A stretch of 55,537 nt of DNA from Bacillus badius NBRC 15713 (GTDB lineage Bacteria > Bacillota > Bacilli > Bacillales > Domibacillaceae). Numbering within the stretch: position 1 is the stretch's first letter; the number at the start of each line of letters is the position of its first letter. This document shows positions 36,394 to 45,863 of the stretch, one piece after another. The stretch is taken from the NCBI RefSeq assembly GCF_001591605.1, contig NZ_BCVF01000028.1, positions 1 through 55,537 of the forward strand, in the 5' to 3' direction. A program made the translations under genes and the position numbers. Under the pieces are notes generated by a model. That model searched no databases and was not told the origin of the DNA. It saw nothing but the letters and a program-made list of their open reading frames with translations.

Positions 36394-36419
36394 ACCTGAT
36401 TTGTCAGGTTCAGCTTTTT
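36384..36419. terminator. Bidirectional terminator shared by yjbA and trpS
   Basis: AAAAAGCTGAACCTGA (36384-36399) pairs perfectly with TCAGGTTCAGCTTTTT (36404-36419) around a 4-base loop. T/A runs on both sides serve both strands. Confidence 0.95.
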
Positions 36420-36444
36420 GTGCGGCAAGCCGGATAAGCAGCTC

Positions 36445-37492
<1,048 letters not shown>

Positions 37493-37838
37493 GGCAGTCC
37501 GGTAATGGATAGGAGCAAAACAGCGTCTTGCCGCTTTTAAAACTGACAGGAGCCGGGTGTTTGCCCTCTGTTTTCTTTTGCGGCTATTTTACAAACTGTC
37601 AAAATAAGTGATCAGCCTCATCTTATACATCGAAAAGAATAAAGATACAAGTATAGGTGTAGGGGAAAGAGATATGTTTTAACTTAGCCTATTTCCATTA
37701 AATAATAGAAATATAGCAAAAACAGGAAATGATTATGGCTTTTTGTTATAATGAAACTCTGAAATAAAAAAGGGGATTCTTCAATAAAGTTATACCATAA
37801 AAGCTTTAATAGAAAAATTATTCGGAATAATTAGTAAA

Positions 37839-37852
37839 TGAAAGCGCTTTAT
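37839..37852. promoter_or_regulatory. Possible catabolite-responsive element upstream of oppA
   Basis: TGAAAGCGCTTTAT matches 12 of 14 positions of the CcpA site TGWAANCGNTNWCA. It lies about 150 bases upstream of the predicted oppA transcription start. Confidence 0.35.
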
Positions 37853-37966
37853 CACGGTGAATTATTATTCAATTAAATTCAAAACCTGTTTACAAGCGTG
37901 TTTTAGGGGATATAACATTTGTGTAACAAAAACATATTTATTTTTTTGAAAAATTTCAAATAATTA

Positions 37967-37994
37967 TTGCAAAAAAACTAAGAAAGTTTATAAT
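37967..37994 (+). promoter_or_regulatory. Sigma-A promoter of oppABCDF
   Basis: TTGCAA (37967-37972), a 16-nt spacer and TATAAT (37989-37994) give a start near 38001 and a leader of about 50 nt. Confidence 0.7.
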
Positions 37995-38003
37995 TAGTAA
38001 AGA

Positions 38004-38018
38004 AATCTTCTGAATAAT
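38004..38018. promoter_or_regulatory. Possible CodY box at the oppA transcription start
   Basis: AATCTTCTGAATAAT matches 12 of 15 positions of the CodY motif AATTTTCWGAAAATT and lies just after the predicted transcription start, a repressing position. Confidence 0.4.
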
Positions 38019-38050
38019 CAGGAAGAAAATAAAGAATAAGGGGGATTCAG

Positions 38051-39691
38051 ATGAAGAAAAGAAAATATGCTCTTTTTCTCGCTTTATTGCTTGCGCTAAG
38101 CACGTTCCTGGCAGCCTGTGGCGGCGGAAACGGCGGCGGTGGCGACAAAGCCGGAGGAAATGGGAAAGAGGATAACAAAAAAGAATTAAAAGTCAACATT
38201 AAAACAGAGCCGTTTTCTATGCATCCGGGCTTGGCTAACGACAGCACATCCGGATCTGTGTTGAGAAATACGTTTGAAGGGTTGACGCGAATCAACAAAG
38301 ACGATAAGCCGGAAAATGCAGCCGCTGAAAAAGTGGATGTATCCGAAGACGGAAAAGTGTATACGTTTACAATTCGAGATCATAAATGGTCAAACGGCGA
38401 TCCTGTAACAGCCCAAGACTTTGAATATGCGTGGAAATGGGCGCTTGATCCGAAAAACCAATCTCAATATGCTTACCAGCTTTATTACTTAAAAAATGGT
38501 CAAGCAGCGAACGAAGGAAAAGCTAAAATTGAAGATGTAGGCGTTAAAGCGAAAGATGAGAAAACACTTGAAGTAACGCTTGAAAACCCTACACCTTATT
38601 TCTTGGAATTAACTGCTTTCTATACTTATTTACCTGTTAACAGCAAAGTGGCTCAAAAGAATCCAAACTGGTATAAAAATGCCGGCGAGGATTATGTATC
38701 CAACGGTCCTTACGTGATGGATCAATGGGAGCACAGCGACAAAATCGTTCTTAAGAAGAATGACCAATATTGGGACAAAGACACTGTCAAGCTTGATAAG
38801 ATTGACATGCTGATGATCAATGATGTAAACACAGAGCTATCCATGTTCAAAAAAGGCGAGCTTGACTGGGCTGGTTCACCGTTCAGCGCGCTGCCAACTG
38901 ATGCAATGGAAAGCTTAAAGGCGGATAAAACTTTAAATATTAAACCAATTGCCGGTGTTTATTGGTACAAGTTTAATACTGAAGCGGAACCGTTAAACAA
39001 TGTGAACATCCGTAAAGCGCTTGCTTATGTAATTGACAGAAAGTCTATTGTAGAGAAGATTTCAAAAGGCGGTCAAATTCCAGCGATGGCTGCAGTTCCG
39101 CCAAGCATGTTTGAAGAAAACGAAAAAGGCTACTTCAAAGATCATGATGTGAAGACTGCAAAAGAATATTTAGAAAAAGGCTTGAAAGAGCTTGGTTTGA
39201 AAGATGCTTCAGAGCTTCCGGAAATTACGATTTCCTACAATACAGATGAAGCTCACCAAAAGATTGCTCAAGCAATCCAAGACACTTGGAAGAAAGAATT
39301 AGGCGTTAAAACAAAGCTTGGAAATGAAGAATGGGCTGTCTACATTGAAAAACTTCACTCCGGTGACTATATGGTTGGACGTATGGGCTGGCTTGGAGAC
39401 TTCAATGATCCAATCAACTTCCTTGAGCTGTTCCGTGAGAAAAAAGGCGGAAACAATGATACAAACTGGGAAAATCCAGAGTTTAAGAAATTGCTAGTTG
39501 ATTCTCAAAAAGAAATGGATCCTGCCAAGCGTTCTCAAATGCTGAAGGATGCAGAAAAAATCTTTGTCGATGAAATGCCAGTAGCTCCAATCTATTTCTA
39601 TACGAACTCTTGGGTACAAAGAGATAACCTGAAAGATGTAGTGATGTCCGGTCTGGGCGACGTACAGCTGAAATGGGCTCACTTTGAGTAA
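38051..39691 (+). CDS. oppA: Oligopeptide ABC transporter, substrate-binding lipoprotein OppA
   Basis: This 546-residue protein has a lipoprotein signal with lipobox L20-A-A-C23, then a glycine-rich linker (GGGNGGGGDKAGGNG) and a family-5 solute-binding fold. Visible in the fold are TFTIRDHKWSNGDPVTAQDFEYAWKWALD, YYLKNGQ, NVNIRKALAYVIDRKSIV and the C-terminal AEKIFVDEMPVAPIYFY. It captures peptides outside the membrane for OppBCDF; in Bacillus this imports signalling peptides (Phr, CSF) as well as food. AAGGGGG precedes the ATG. A partial terminator-like hairpin separates it from oppB, consistent with higher oppA expression. Confidence 0.95.
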   Translation: MKKRKYALFLALLLALSTFLAACGGGNGGGGDKAGGNGKEDNKKELKVNIKTEPFSMHPGLANDSTSGSVLRNTFEGLTRINKDDKPENAAAEKVDVSEDGKVYTFTIRDHKWSNGDPVTAQDFEYAWKWALDPKNQSQYAYQLYYLKNGQAANEGKAKIEDVGVKAKDEKTLEVTLENPTPYFLELTAFYTYLPVNSKVAQKNPNWYKNAGEDYVSNGPYVMDQWEHSDKIVLKKNDQYWDKDTVKLDKIDMLMINDVNTELSMFKKGELDWAGSPFSALPTDAMESLKADKTLNIKPIAGVYWYKFNTEAEPLNNVNIRKALAYVIDRKSIVEKISKGGQIPAMAAVPPSMFEENEKGYFKDHDVKTAKEYLEKGLKELGLKDASELPEITISYNTDEAHQKIAQAIQDTWKKELGVKTKLGNEEWAVYIEKLHSGDYMVGRMGWLGDFNDPINFLELFREKKGGNNDTNWENPEFKKLLVDSQKEMDPAKRSQMLKDAEKIFVDEMPVAPIYFYTNSWVQRDNLKDVVMSGLGDVQLKWAHFE

Positions 39692-39703
39692 TTAATTTCT
39701 TAA

Positions 39704-39745
39704 TCAAGGGTATGTGGGGGAATTTCCTGCGTACCCTTGAGTTTT
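39704..39745 (+). terminator. Intra-operon hairpin between oppA and oppB
   Basis: TCAAGGGTA (39704-39712) pairs with TACCCTTGA (39732-39740) across a 19-base loop, followed by GTTTT. The short T run suggests partial termination or 3'-end protection of oppA mRNA. Confidence 0.75.
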
Positions 39746-39777
39746 GACTTTCCTGCATAATATTGGAGGTGCACACA

Positions 39778-40713
39778 ATGATCAAATATTTTGGCAAGAG
39801 ATTTTTCTACATGTTTTTGTCCTTATTAGTCATCATTACAGCAACATTCTTTCTTATGAGGCTTGCTCCAGGAAACCCTTTTACCTCTGAAAAACAATTA
39901 CCCCCAGAAATAGAAGCAAACTTAAATGCTCATTATGGGCTTGATCAGCCATGGTATGTTCAATACTTTGATTATTTAAAAAGAATTGCTACTTGGGATT
40001 TCGGCCCTTCGTTTAAATATAAAGGGCAAACGGTTAATGATATTATCAGCGAAGGTTTTCCAGTGTCGTTAGCGCTAGGAATTGAAGCCATTTTTATTGC
40101 TTTAGCATTAGGCGTTTTGCTCGGCGTTCTTGCCGCCCTTTATCACAACAAGTGGCAGGACTACTCATCAATGATATTCGCCGTTGTCGGGATTTCAGTC
40201 CCATCATTTATTATGGCTGCCTTGCTGCAGTATATCTTTGCGATTAAACTCCAAGTGCTTCCTGTAGCCCGATGGGATTCGTTTGCACATACCATTCTTC
40301 CTGCATTGGCATTAGCGACTACTCCGCTGGCGTTTATTGCCCGGTTAACTCGTTCATCCATGCTTGAGGTTTTGTCCAATGACTATATTAAGACAGCCAA
40401 AGCAAAAGGATTGAGCCGCGGGGTCATCACTGTTAAGCATGCGGTCCGCAATGCGATGATGCCAGTTGTTTCTTATCTCGGCCCATTATCGGCGGGAATT
40501 ATTACCGGAAGCTTTGTTATCGAGAAGATCTTCGGTATTCCGGGATTAGGATCGCATTTTGTCACCAGCATTCAAAACCGCGATTATACAGTGATCATGG
40601 GTGTTACCGTGTTTTACAGTATTTTGCTACTTTTATCCATTTTTATCGTGGACATTATCTATGGATTAATTGATCCGCGGATTAAATTAAGAGCACACAA
40701 GAAGGGAGCCTAA
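39778..40713 (+). CDS. oppB: Oligopeptide ABC transporter permease OppB
   Basis: This 311-residue permease has six membrane helices and the N-terminal block [32 protein letters not shown] typical of OppB/DppB. The EAA loop, which contacts the ATPase, is visible as [32 protein letters not shown]. It forms the transmembrane channel with OppC. The start is ATG 39778, seven bases after GGAGGTG. oppC follows six bases after its stop. Confidence 0.95.
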   Translation: MIKYFGKRFFYMFLSLLVIITATFFLMRLAPGNPFTSEKQLPPEIEANLNAHYGLDQPWYVQYFDYLKRIATWDFGPSFKYKGQTVNDIISEGFPVSLALGIEAIFIALALGVLLGVLAALYHNKWQDYSSMIFAVVGISVPSFIMAALLQYIFAIKLQVLPVARWDSFAHTILPALALATTPLAFIARLTRSSMLEVLSNDYIKTAKAKGLSRGVITVKHAVRNAMMPVVSYLGPLSAGIITGSFVIEKIFGIPGLGSHFVTSIQNRDYTVIMGVTVFYSILLLLSIFIVDIIYGLIDPRIKLRAHKKGA

Positions 40714-40719
40714 GCTGAA

Positions 40720-41643
40720 ATGAGCGCATTGCCAAATAAAAAGGATAAATTTGTAGTTGTCGGTTCACAGGCAGATCATGCTGAAAAAATTAATAAACCG
40801 AGTTTGTCATTTTGGAAAGAAGCTTGGCTTCATTTTAAAAAGAATAAATTAGCTATGTTTGGCGCACTTCTTCTGATTGTACTGATTACTATGGCGGCTA
40901 TCGGTCCTCATATCGTGAAATATGATTACGCCACAAATGATTTAATGAATTCAAATCAGCCGCCGTCTAAGGAGCACTGGTTTGGCACCGATGACCTTGG
41001 CCGTGATGTCTTCGCCCGTACATGGGAAGGCGCGAGAATTTCTCTCTTTATCGGGATTGCCGCTGCTTTAATCGATTTGGCGATCGGCATTATCTGGGGA
41101 GGCATTGCTGGTTATAAAGGCGGCCGTGTGGATGAGATTATGATGCGTATTGCCGATATCTTATACGGCATTCCGAACCTTCTTATGATCATTATTCTCA
41201 TGGTCGTGCTCGGCCAAGGGCTGGGAACGATGATTTTAGCAATGACGATTACCGGCTGGATTGGCATGGCGCGGATCGTGCGCGGACAAGTGCTTCAACT
41301 GAAAACACAGGAATTCGTATTAGCTTCCCGCACGTTGGGCGCTGATTCCAGAAGAATTCTCTTTAAACACTTGATTCCTAATTCAATGGGACCGATTCTT
41401 GTTACTCTTACTTTAACTATTCCGACCGCTATTTTCACGGAAGCCTTCTTAAGCTTCTTGGGATTAGGGCTAAATCCTCCTCTGGCAAGCTGGGGAACGA
41501 TGGCTTCAGATGGATTGCCGGCGCTTGAGTATTTTCCATGGCGGTTATTTTTCCCGGCAACCTTTATCTGTTTAACGATCTTTGCTTTTAACGTAATCGG
41601 AGACGGCTTAAGAGACGCGCTTGATCCGCGGTTAAGAAAATAG
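40720..41643 (+). CDS. oppC: Oligopeptide ABC transporter permease OppC
   Basis: This 307-residue permease has an N-terminal cytosolic segment, a first helix at about 43-63 (NKLAMFGALLLIVLITMAAIG), the family motif HWFGTDDLGRDVFAR, and the EAA loop QEFVLASRTLGADSRRILFKHLIPNSMGPI. It pairs with OppB. AAGGGAG inside the end of oppB is its likely ribosome site, about ten bases from the ATG. The gene ends 13 bases before oppD. Confidence 0.95.
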   Translation: MSALPNKKDKFVVVGSQADHAEKINKPSLSFWKEAWLHFKKNKLAMFGALLLIVLITMAAIGPHIVKYDYATNDLMNSNQPPSKEHWFGTDDLGRDVFARTWEGARISLFIGIAAALIDLAIGIIWGGIAGYKGGRVDEIMMRIADILYGIPNLLMIIILMVVLGQGLGTMILAMTITGWIGMARIVRGQVLQLKTQEFVLASRTLGADSRRILFKHLIPNSMGPILVTLTLTIPTAIFTEAFLSFLGLGLNPPLASWGTMASDGLPALEYFPWRLFFPATFICLTIFAFNVIGDGLRDALDPRLRK

Positions 41644-41656
41644 GAGGAAACATGCG

Positions 41657-42721
41657 ATGGAAAAGCTACTGGAAGTAAAAAACTTAGAAGTCGGATTTCA
41701 GACGTATGGCGGTTATGTACAGGCTGTCAGAGGCGTCAGTTTTGATGTAAACCGAGGAGAAACACTCGCGATTGTTGGTGAATCCGGATCGGGAAAAAGT
41801 GTAACTACACAGGCGATCATGAAGTTGATCCCAATGCCGCCAGGTGAAATTAGAAACGGTCAAATTTTGCTGGATGGAGAAGATTTGGTTCCGAAAACGT
41901 CTAAACAAATGGAGAAAATTCTCGGACAAGACGTTAGCATGATTTTTCAGGATCCAATGACTTCTTTAAATCCTACGATGAGAGTTGGCGCACAAATTAC
42001 AGAAGTAATCTTAAAGCATAACAATGTCAGCAAGGAAACAGCCAATAAAAAAGCGATTGAATTATTGGAGCTGGTTGGTATTCCAAGAGCCGAAGAACGG
42101 GTGAGACAATACCCTCATCAATTTTCAGGCGGGATGAGGCAAAGGGTCATGATCGCTATTGCTCTTGCAGCTAATCCGAAGCTGCTGATTGCCGATGAAC
42201 CGACTACCGCGCTCGACGTAACTATTCAGGCGCAAATATTAGAACTCATGAAAAGCATTAAAAAGGAAGTAGGATCTTCTATTATTTTCATCACCCATGA
42301 TTTAGGGGTGGTTGCCAATGTGGCCGACCGGGTAGCAGTTATGTATGCCGGACAAATTGTGGAAATTGGCACAGTAGATGAAATCTTCTACGATCCGCGC
42401 CATCCTTACACATGGGGACTCATGGCTTCCATGCCTAGCTTGGAAACGGTGGATGAAGGACAATTGGAAGCGATTCCAGGAACGCCGCCTGATTTGACCA
42501 ATCCTCCAAAAGGAGATGCATTTGCTCCAAGAAATCCGTATGCGCTGCAGATTGACTATGAAGAGGAGCCGCCGATGTTCCAGGTTTCTCCAACACACTT
42601 TGCCAAAACATGGCTTTTACACCCGGAGGCACCAAGAATCGACCCTCCTGAAGCTGTCCTTAAAAATAGAAGGAAGCTGGCAGGAACGTTTGAAAAGCCG
42701 GTTATGGTAATGGAGGTTTAA
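41657..42721 (+). CDS. oppD: Oligopeptide ABC transporter ATPase OppD
   Basis: This 354-residue ATPase has Walker A GESGSGKS, Q-loop MIFQDPMTSLNP, signature SGGMRQRVMIAIALAANP, Walker B LLIADEPTTALDV and the H-loop IFITHDLGVVANVAD. The C-terminal extension shared by Opp/Dpp ATPases is present (MPSLETVDEGQLEAIPGTPPD, FAPRNPYA), but its cysteine cluster, found in many relatives, is not obvious. It works as a pair with OppF. AGGAGG precedes the ATG. The last codons contain the oppF ribosome site GGAGG. Confidence 0.95.
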   Translation: MEKLLEVKNLEVGFQTYGGYVQAVRGVSFDVNRGETLAIVGESGSGKSVTTQAIMKLIPMPPGEIRNGQILLDGEDLVPKTSKQMEKILGQDVSMIFQDPMTSLNPTMRVGAQITEVILKHNNVSKETANKKAIELLELVGIPRAEERVRQYPHQFSGGMRQRVMIAIALAANPKLLIADEPTTALDVTIQAQILELMKSIKKEVGSSIIFITHDLGVVANVADRVAVMYAGQIVEIGTVDEIFYDPRHPYTWGLMASMPSLETVDEGQLEAIPGTPPDLTNPPKGDAFAPRNPYALQIDYEEEPPMFQVSPTHFAKTWLLHPEAPRIDPPEAVLKNRRKLAGTFEKPVMVMEV

Positions 42722-42723
42722 CG

Positions 42724-43653
42724 ATGAAAGAAAAGCTGATTGAAGTAAAAGGACTGAAACAATATTTTAACATCGGCTCTCCCAACGAAGTCCGGGCCGT
42801 AGACGATGTGTCATTCGATATTTATAAAGGGGAAACGCTCGGCCTTGTCGGCGAGTCTGGCTGCGGAAAATCAACAACCGGACGGACGATTATTCGGCTG
42901 TATGACGCCACAGACGGAGAAGTGCTGTTCAAAGGCGAGGATGTCCACGGCAAGAAATCAAAAAAAGCATTAAAAGAATTTAACCGAAAAATGCAAATGA
43001 TCTTCCAAGATCCGTATGCTTCATTGAATCCGCGCATGAAGGTAGCAGATATTATTGCAGAGGGAATCGATATTCATGGCTTGGCCAAATCGAAAAAAGA
43101 GCGTATGGAAAAAGTGTACAAGCTGTTGGAAACAGTTGGATTAAACCGCGAGCATGCGAATCGCTATCCGCACGAGTTTTCCGGCGGCCAGCGCCAGCGG
43201 CTCGGCATTGCGCGCGCCTTGGCCGTGGAGCCTGATTTCATTATCGCGGATGAGCCGATTTCGGCCCTAGATGTATCGATTCAGGCACAGGTGGTTAACC
43301 TGATGCAGCAGCTGCAAAAAGAAAAAGGCTTGACCTATTTATTTATTGCCCACGATTTATCCATGGTAAAGTATATTAGCGATCGGATTGGGGTTATGTA
43401 TTTTGGCAAGCTTGTAGAACTGGCGCCAAGTAGTGTGCTGTACCAAAAGCCGCTGCATCCATATACACAGTCGCTGCTTTCAGCCATTCCGCTTCCGGAC
43501 CCGGATTATGAACGGAATCGTGTACGGAAAACTTATGATCCCGCGGTTCACAACTATGCCGCCGGTGAAGAAGTAAAGATGAGAGAAGTAGCACCGGGTC
43601 ACTGGGTGTATTGCTCTGAAAAAGAATTTCAACAGCATAAAGCGACGTATTAA
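42724..43653 (+). CDS. oppF: Oligopeptide ABC transporter ATPase OppF
   Basis: This 309-residue ATPase has Walker A GESGCGKS, Q-loop MIFQDPYASLNPRM, signature SGGQRQRLGIARALAVEP, Walker B FIIADEPISALDV and H-loop FIAHDLSMVKYISD. The C-terminal part matches OppF, with HPYTQSLLSAIPLPDP and APGHWVYCSE. It starts two bases after the oppD stop, with GGAGG inside oppD, and is the last gene of the operon. Confidence 0.95.
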   Translation: MKEKLIEVKGLKQYFNIGSPNEVRAVDDVSFDIYKGETLGLVGESGCGKSTTGRTIIRLYDATDGEVLFKGEDVHGKKSKKALKEFNRKMQMIFQDPYASLNPRMKVADIIAEGIDIHGLAKSKKERMEKVYKLLETVGLNREHANRYPHEFSGGQRQRLGIARALAVEPDFIIADEPISALDVSIQAQVVNLMQQLQKEKGLTYLFIAHDLSMVKYISDRIGVMYFGKLVELAPSSVLYQKPLHPYTQSLLSAIPLPDPDYERNRVRKTYDPAVHNYAAGEEVKMREVAPGHWVYCSEKEFQQHKATY

Positions 43654-43658
43654 TCAAT

Positions 43659-43717
43659 AAAAAAGGGAGTCTTCCATATGGCCAAATGATGGCCGGCTAG
43701 GGAAGGCTCTTTTTTTG
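43659..43717 (+). terminator. Terminator of the opp operon
   Basis: GAGTCTTCC pairs with GGAAGGCTC, with an inner TGGCC/GGCCG stem and a T run of seven. Confidence 0.85.
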
Positions 43718-44207
43718 CGCAGAATCAGCCGCAGGCAGAAAAACATTAGAAAGAAGCTTCTCCCTAAAAAATGGGTCAAAGGATAAACGTTCCATCATTT
43801 ATCGACAGAATAGGTGGAGTAAAAGGCAGCAGACGCGGGTAAAAAAGGAGTGGAAATGAAAGAAAAAAGGAGGGAATAGGGAAAAAGACATAGCGGCATA
43901 GAACCATACAAATGACTGACAGAGTATGTTAAGGTGAAAAACAGGAAGCAGAAGGCCACACGTACTGCAGCCATTCACCTCTTAGACCTCAAGAATTTAT
44001 TCTTTCGGCGCTGTGATTAGATGCTGTTGATTTCTTAACCGCTCATGTAAGCGCACCTGAAGCAAAATCTCTAGAAACATTCACCATATTATTTAACAGA
44101 GCCATTCTTTCTAATCAAGCGGCATAAACAAAAGGAGATTGTGGAAAGCTAGCACTAGGTGTATGCCTGATGTGGATGACACACTATGATAAGGAAAGGA
44201 AGATTCA
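43718..44207. other. 490-base gene-poor region between oppF and yjbC
   Basis: No convincing gene is present. The plus frame reading HVSAPEAKSLETFTILFNRA (about 44050-44120) is closed by stops on both sides and has no start or ribosome site; it could be a decayed coding end. An SD-like AAAAAGGAG at about 43842 precedes only a seven-codon frame. B. subtilis carries yjbB near here; I see no clear trace of it. Confidence 0.4.
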
Positions 44208-44783
44208 ATGCATTGGTATGAAAAATTAAATCAGTATTTCCCAATTGAAGAAATGAAATCAAAAGAACATATGGAATTGCTTCTAGAAGAACGAAGCGAT
44301 ATTTATCATAAAGATGAAGGACCACACCACGTGCTTATTTATGTGGAATTTGATGAGTTTGTATTTGTTGATTACTTGTTCGTGTCCAAAGATGCCCGAG
44401 GCCAAGGACTTGGCCATCAATTGATTAACAAATTGAAAGCAAAAGAAAAAGCGATTATTCTTGAGGTAGAACCGGTAAATTATGAGGATACAGATAGTGA
44501 AAAGCGGCTGCGTTTTTATGCGAGAGAGGGGTTCAGCCATGCGTCAACTATTGGATATTCCAGGCGTTCACTGGCTACAAATGAAGTAAATGATATGGAA
44601 ATCCTTTATTGGGCTCCTCACGATGAAACAGAAGAAAAGATTTATGAAAGCATGAAAAAAACCTATTCACTTATTCATAAATATAAAGACAAAGAACTAT
44701 ACGGCGAGCCGTTTGATCCGGTACAAGAGGTTTTATCCAGAGATAAAACTAGAGATGAAGATATATTAAAAGAGTTAATATAA
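44208..44783 (+). CDS. yjbC: GNAT family N-acetyltransferase YjbC
   Basis: This 191-residue protein matches B. subtilis YjbC: WYEKLNQYFPIEEMKSKEHM, the acetyl-CoA loop VSKDARGQGLGHQLINKL (R/QxxGxG/A motif), LEVEPVNYEDTDSEKRLRFYAREGF and the C-terminal TYSLIHKYKDKELYGEPFDP. The acyl acceptor is unknown. In B. subtilis yjbC is upstream of, and partly cotranscribed with, spx. Here a large terminator-like structure separates the two. GGAAAGGAAG precedes the ATG. Confidence 0.9.
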   Translation: MHWYEKLNQYFPIEEMKSKEHMELLLEERSDIYHKDEGPHHVLIYVEFDEFVFVDYLFVSKDARGQGLGHQLINKLKAKEKAIILEVEPVNYEDTDSEKRLRFYAREGFSHASTIGYSRRSLATNEVNDMEILYWAPHDETEEKIYESMKKTYSLIHKYKDKELYGEPFDPVQEVLSRDKTRDEDILKELI

Positions 44784-44785
44784 AG

Positions 44786-44886
44786 AAAGGCGGTCCCAAA
44801 TTAGAAAGCCAGATTCGATTGACAAAAAGAGCTCCATAACGAGCAGATGGAACCTGGCCATTTGAGGGCCGCCTTTTATTTTTTTA
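44786..44886 (+). terminator. Large-loop terminator between yjbC and spx
   Basis: AAAGGCGGTCCCAAAT (from 44786) pairs with ATTTGAGGGCCGCCTTT (to 44876), giving about 16 pairs with one bulge, followed by TATTTTTTT. The unusually long loop of about 57 bases contains its own GCCAG/CTGGC and TCCAT/ATGGA pairings. Confidence 0.75.
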
Positions 44887-45052
44887 GTAAAATATTTATT
44901 AGTGGTTTAGACGGGAAAGAGAACGGGTAAAAGTAAGGAATAAGAGAATATAGAACAAGTCTATATTTCAGAGAACAAAGTGTAGTGAAACCGCTTATCA
45001 GCTACGGCTGGCTTATTCGGCGGCCGAAAGCCATTAAAAAAATAAAAAAAGT

Positions 45053-45070
45053 TTGTAATTATTATTACAA
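45053..45070. promoter_or_regulatory. Palindrome upstream of the spx promoter, probable operator
   Basis: TTGTAATTATTATTACAA has perfect 7-base arms and a 4-base centre. It sits 15 bases before the best -35 position of spx. In B. subtilis the spx region is controlled by PerR and YodB; this palindrome partly resembles a PerR box (TTATAATNATTATAA) but is not identical, so the regulator is undecided. Confidence 0.5.
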
Positions 45071-45084
45071 TGTAATGAAAACTG

Positions 45085-45113
45085 TATTCATGAGCCGTTC
45101 CATCATGTATAAT
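45085..45113 (+). promoter_or_regulatory. Probable spx promoter
   Basis: A consensus -10 TATAAT (45108-45113) follows a weak -35 TATTCA (45085-45090) at 17 bases. A weak -35 would suit a promoter under added control. Confidence 0.5.
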
Positions 45114-45224
45114 ATATATTGTAGCCGGAGCACTTGAAGCTATTGATATCGACTGCTTCATGAATGGATATTCCTCATGAAAAACAGGTATTATATTCTA
45201 ATCTTTAAGGAGTGTGTTTGAGGA

Positions 45225-45620
45225 ATGGTTACTTTATATACTTCACCAAGTTGTACTTCCTGCCGTAAAGCAAAAGCATGGTTAGAAGAACACGAAATTC
45301 CATACGTTGAAAGAAATATTTTTTCCGAGCCTTTGAGCATCGAAGAAATTAAAGAAATATTGCGAATGACAGAAGATGGCACGGACGAAATCATTTCCAC
45401 ACGCTCAAAGATCTTCCAAAAGCTCAATGTAGATCTTGAAGCGTTGCCTCTGCAAAACCTGTTTGAACTGATCCAATCTAATCCAGGGTTGCTTCGCCGC
45501 CCGATCATTTTGGACGAGAAACGGTTGCAAGTAGGCTATAACGAAGATGAAATTCGCCGCTTCTTGCCAAGAAAAGTGCGTACATTCCAATTGAAGGAAG
45601 CGCAACGGCTCGTCAACTAA
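45225..45620 (+). CDS. spx: Redox-responsive global regulator Spx
   Basis: This 131-residue member of the ArsC-like family binds the alpha C-terminal domain of RNA polymerase and redirects it during disulfide stress. The redox switch C10-T-S-C13 is intact, the RNA polymerase interaction glycine region near 52 (EDGTDE) is kept, and the [21 protein letters not shown] segment and the C-terminal tail recognised by ClpXP adaptors are present. Its length equals B. subtilis Spx (131). AAGGAG precedes the ATG. mecA follows in the next transcription unit. Confidence 0.97.
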   Translation: MVTLYTSPSCTSCRKAKAWLEEHEIPYVERNIFSEPLSIEEIKEILRMTEDGTDEIISTRSKIFQKLNVDLEALPLQNLFELIQSNPGLLRRPIILDEKRLQVGYNEDEIRRFLPRKVRTFQLKEAQRLVN

Positions 45621-45628
45621 AGAAGAGA

Positions 45629-45665
45629 ACCTTCATACCAGAAGTATGAGGGTTTTTATTTTTAT
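45629..45665 (+). terminator. Terminator of spx
   Basis: ACCTTCATAC pairs with GTATGAGGGT around CAGAA, followed by TTTTATTTTTATTT. Confidence 0.88.
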
Positions 45666-45863
45666 TTCCAGGTTGTAATTTTAGGAAAATTCGGATAGAA
45701 TAACGAAACACTCTTTTTATTTTGGAATCATTATATTTTCATTTGTGGTGTGTTTAGCATACAATAGAATCAGGTAGATGTATACCATCAGGCCATTTGG
45801 GGCAATGCCTAATAATAAGGGGAGTCGTCCTCAGGTACCCTTAGACGGAAGGGAGAGGTAGTT

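Larger units (their letters stand above)
37493..38050. other. Long AT-rich regulatory region between trpS and oppA
   Basis: About 560 bases lack a gene. The AT content rises sharply towards oppA. The region holds the oppA promoter, a possible cre (37839-37852) and a possible CodY site (38004-38018). An additional TATAAT near 37745 has no convincing -35. Confidence 0.6.

Noticed and set aside
44050-44128. Possible gene reading HVSAPEAKSLETFTILFNRA
   Set aside because: There is no start codon or ribosome site, an in-frame stop lies just upstream, and I recognise no family.
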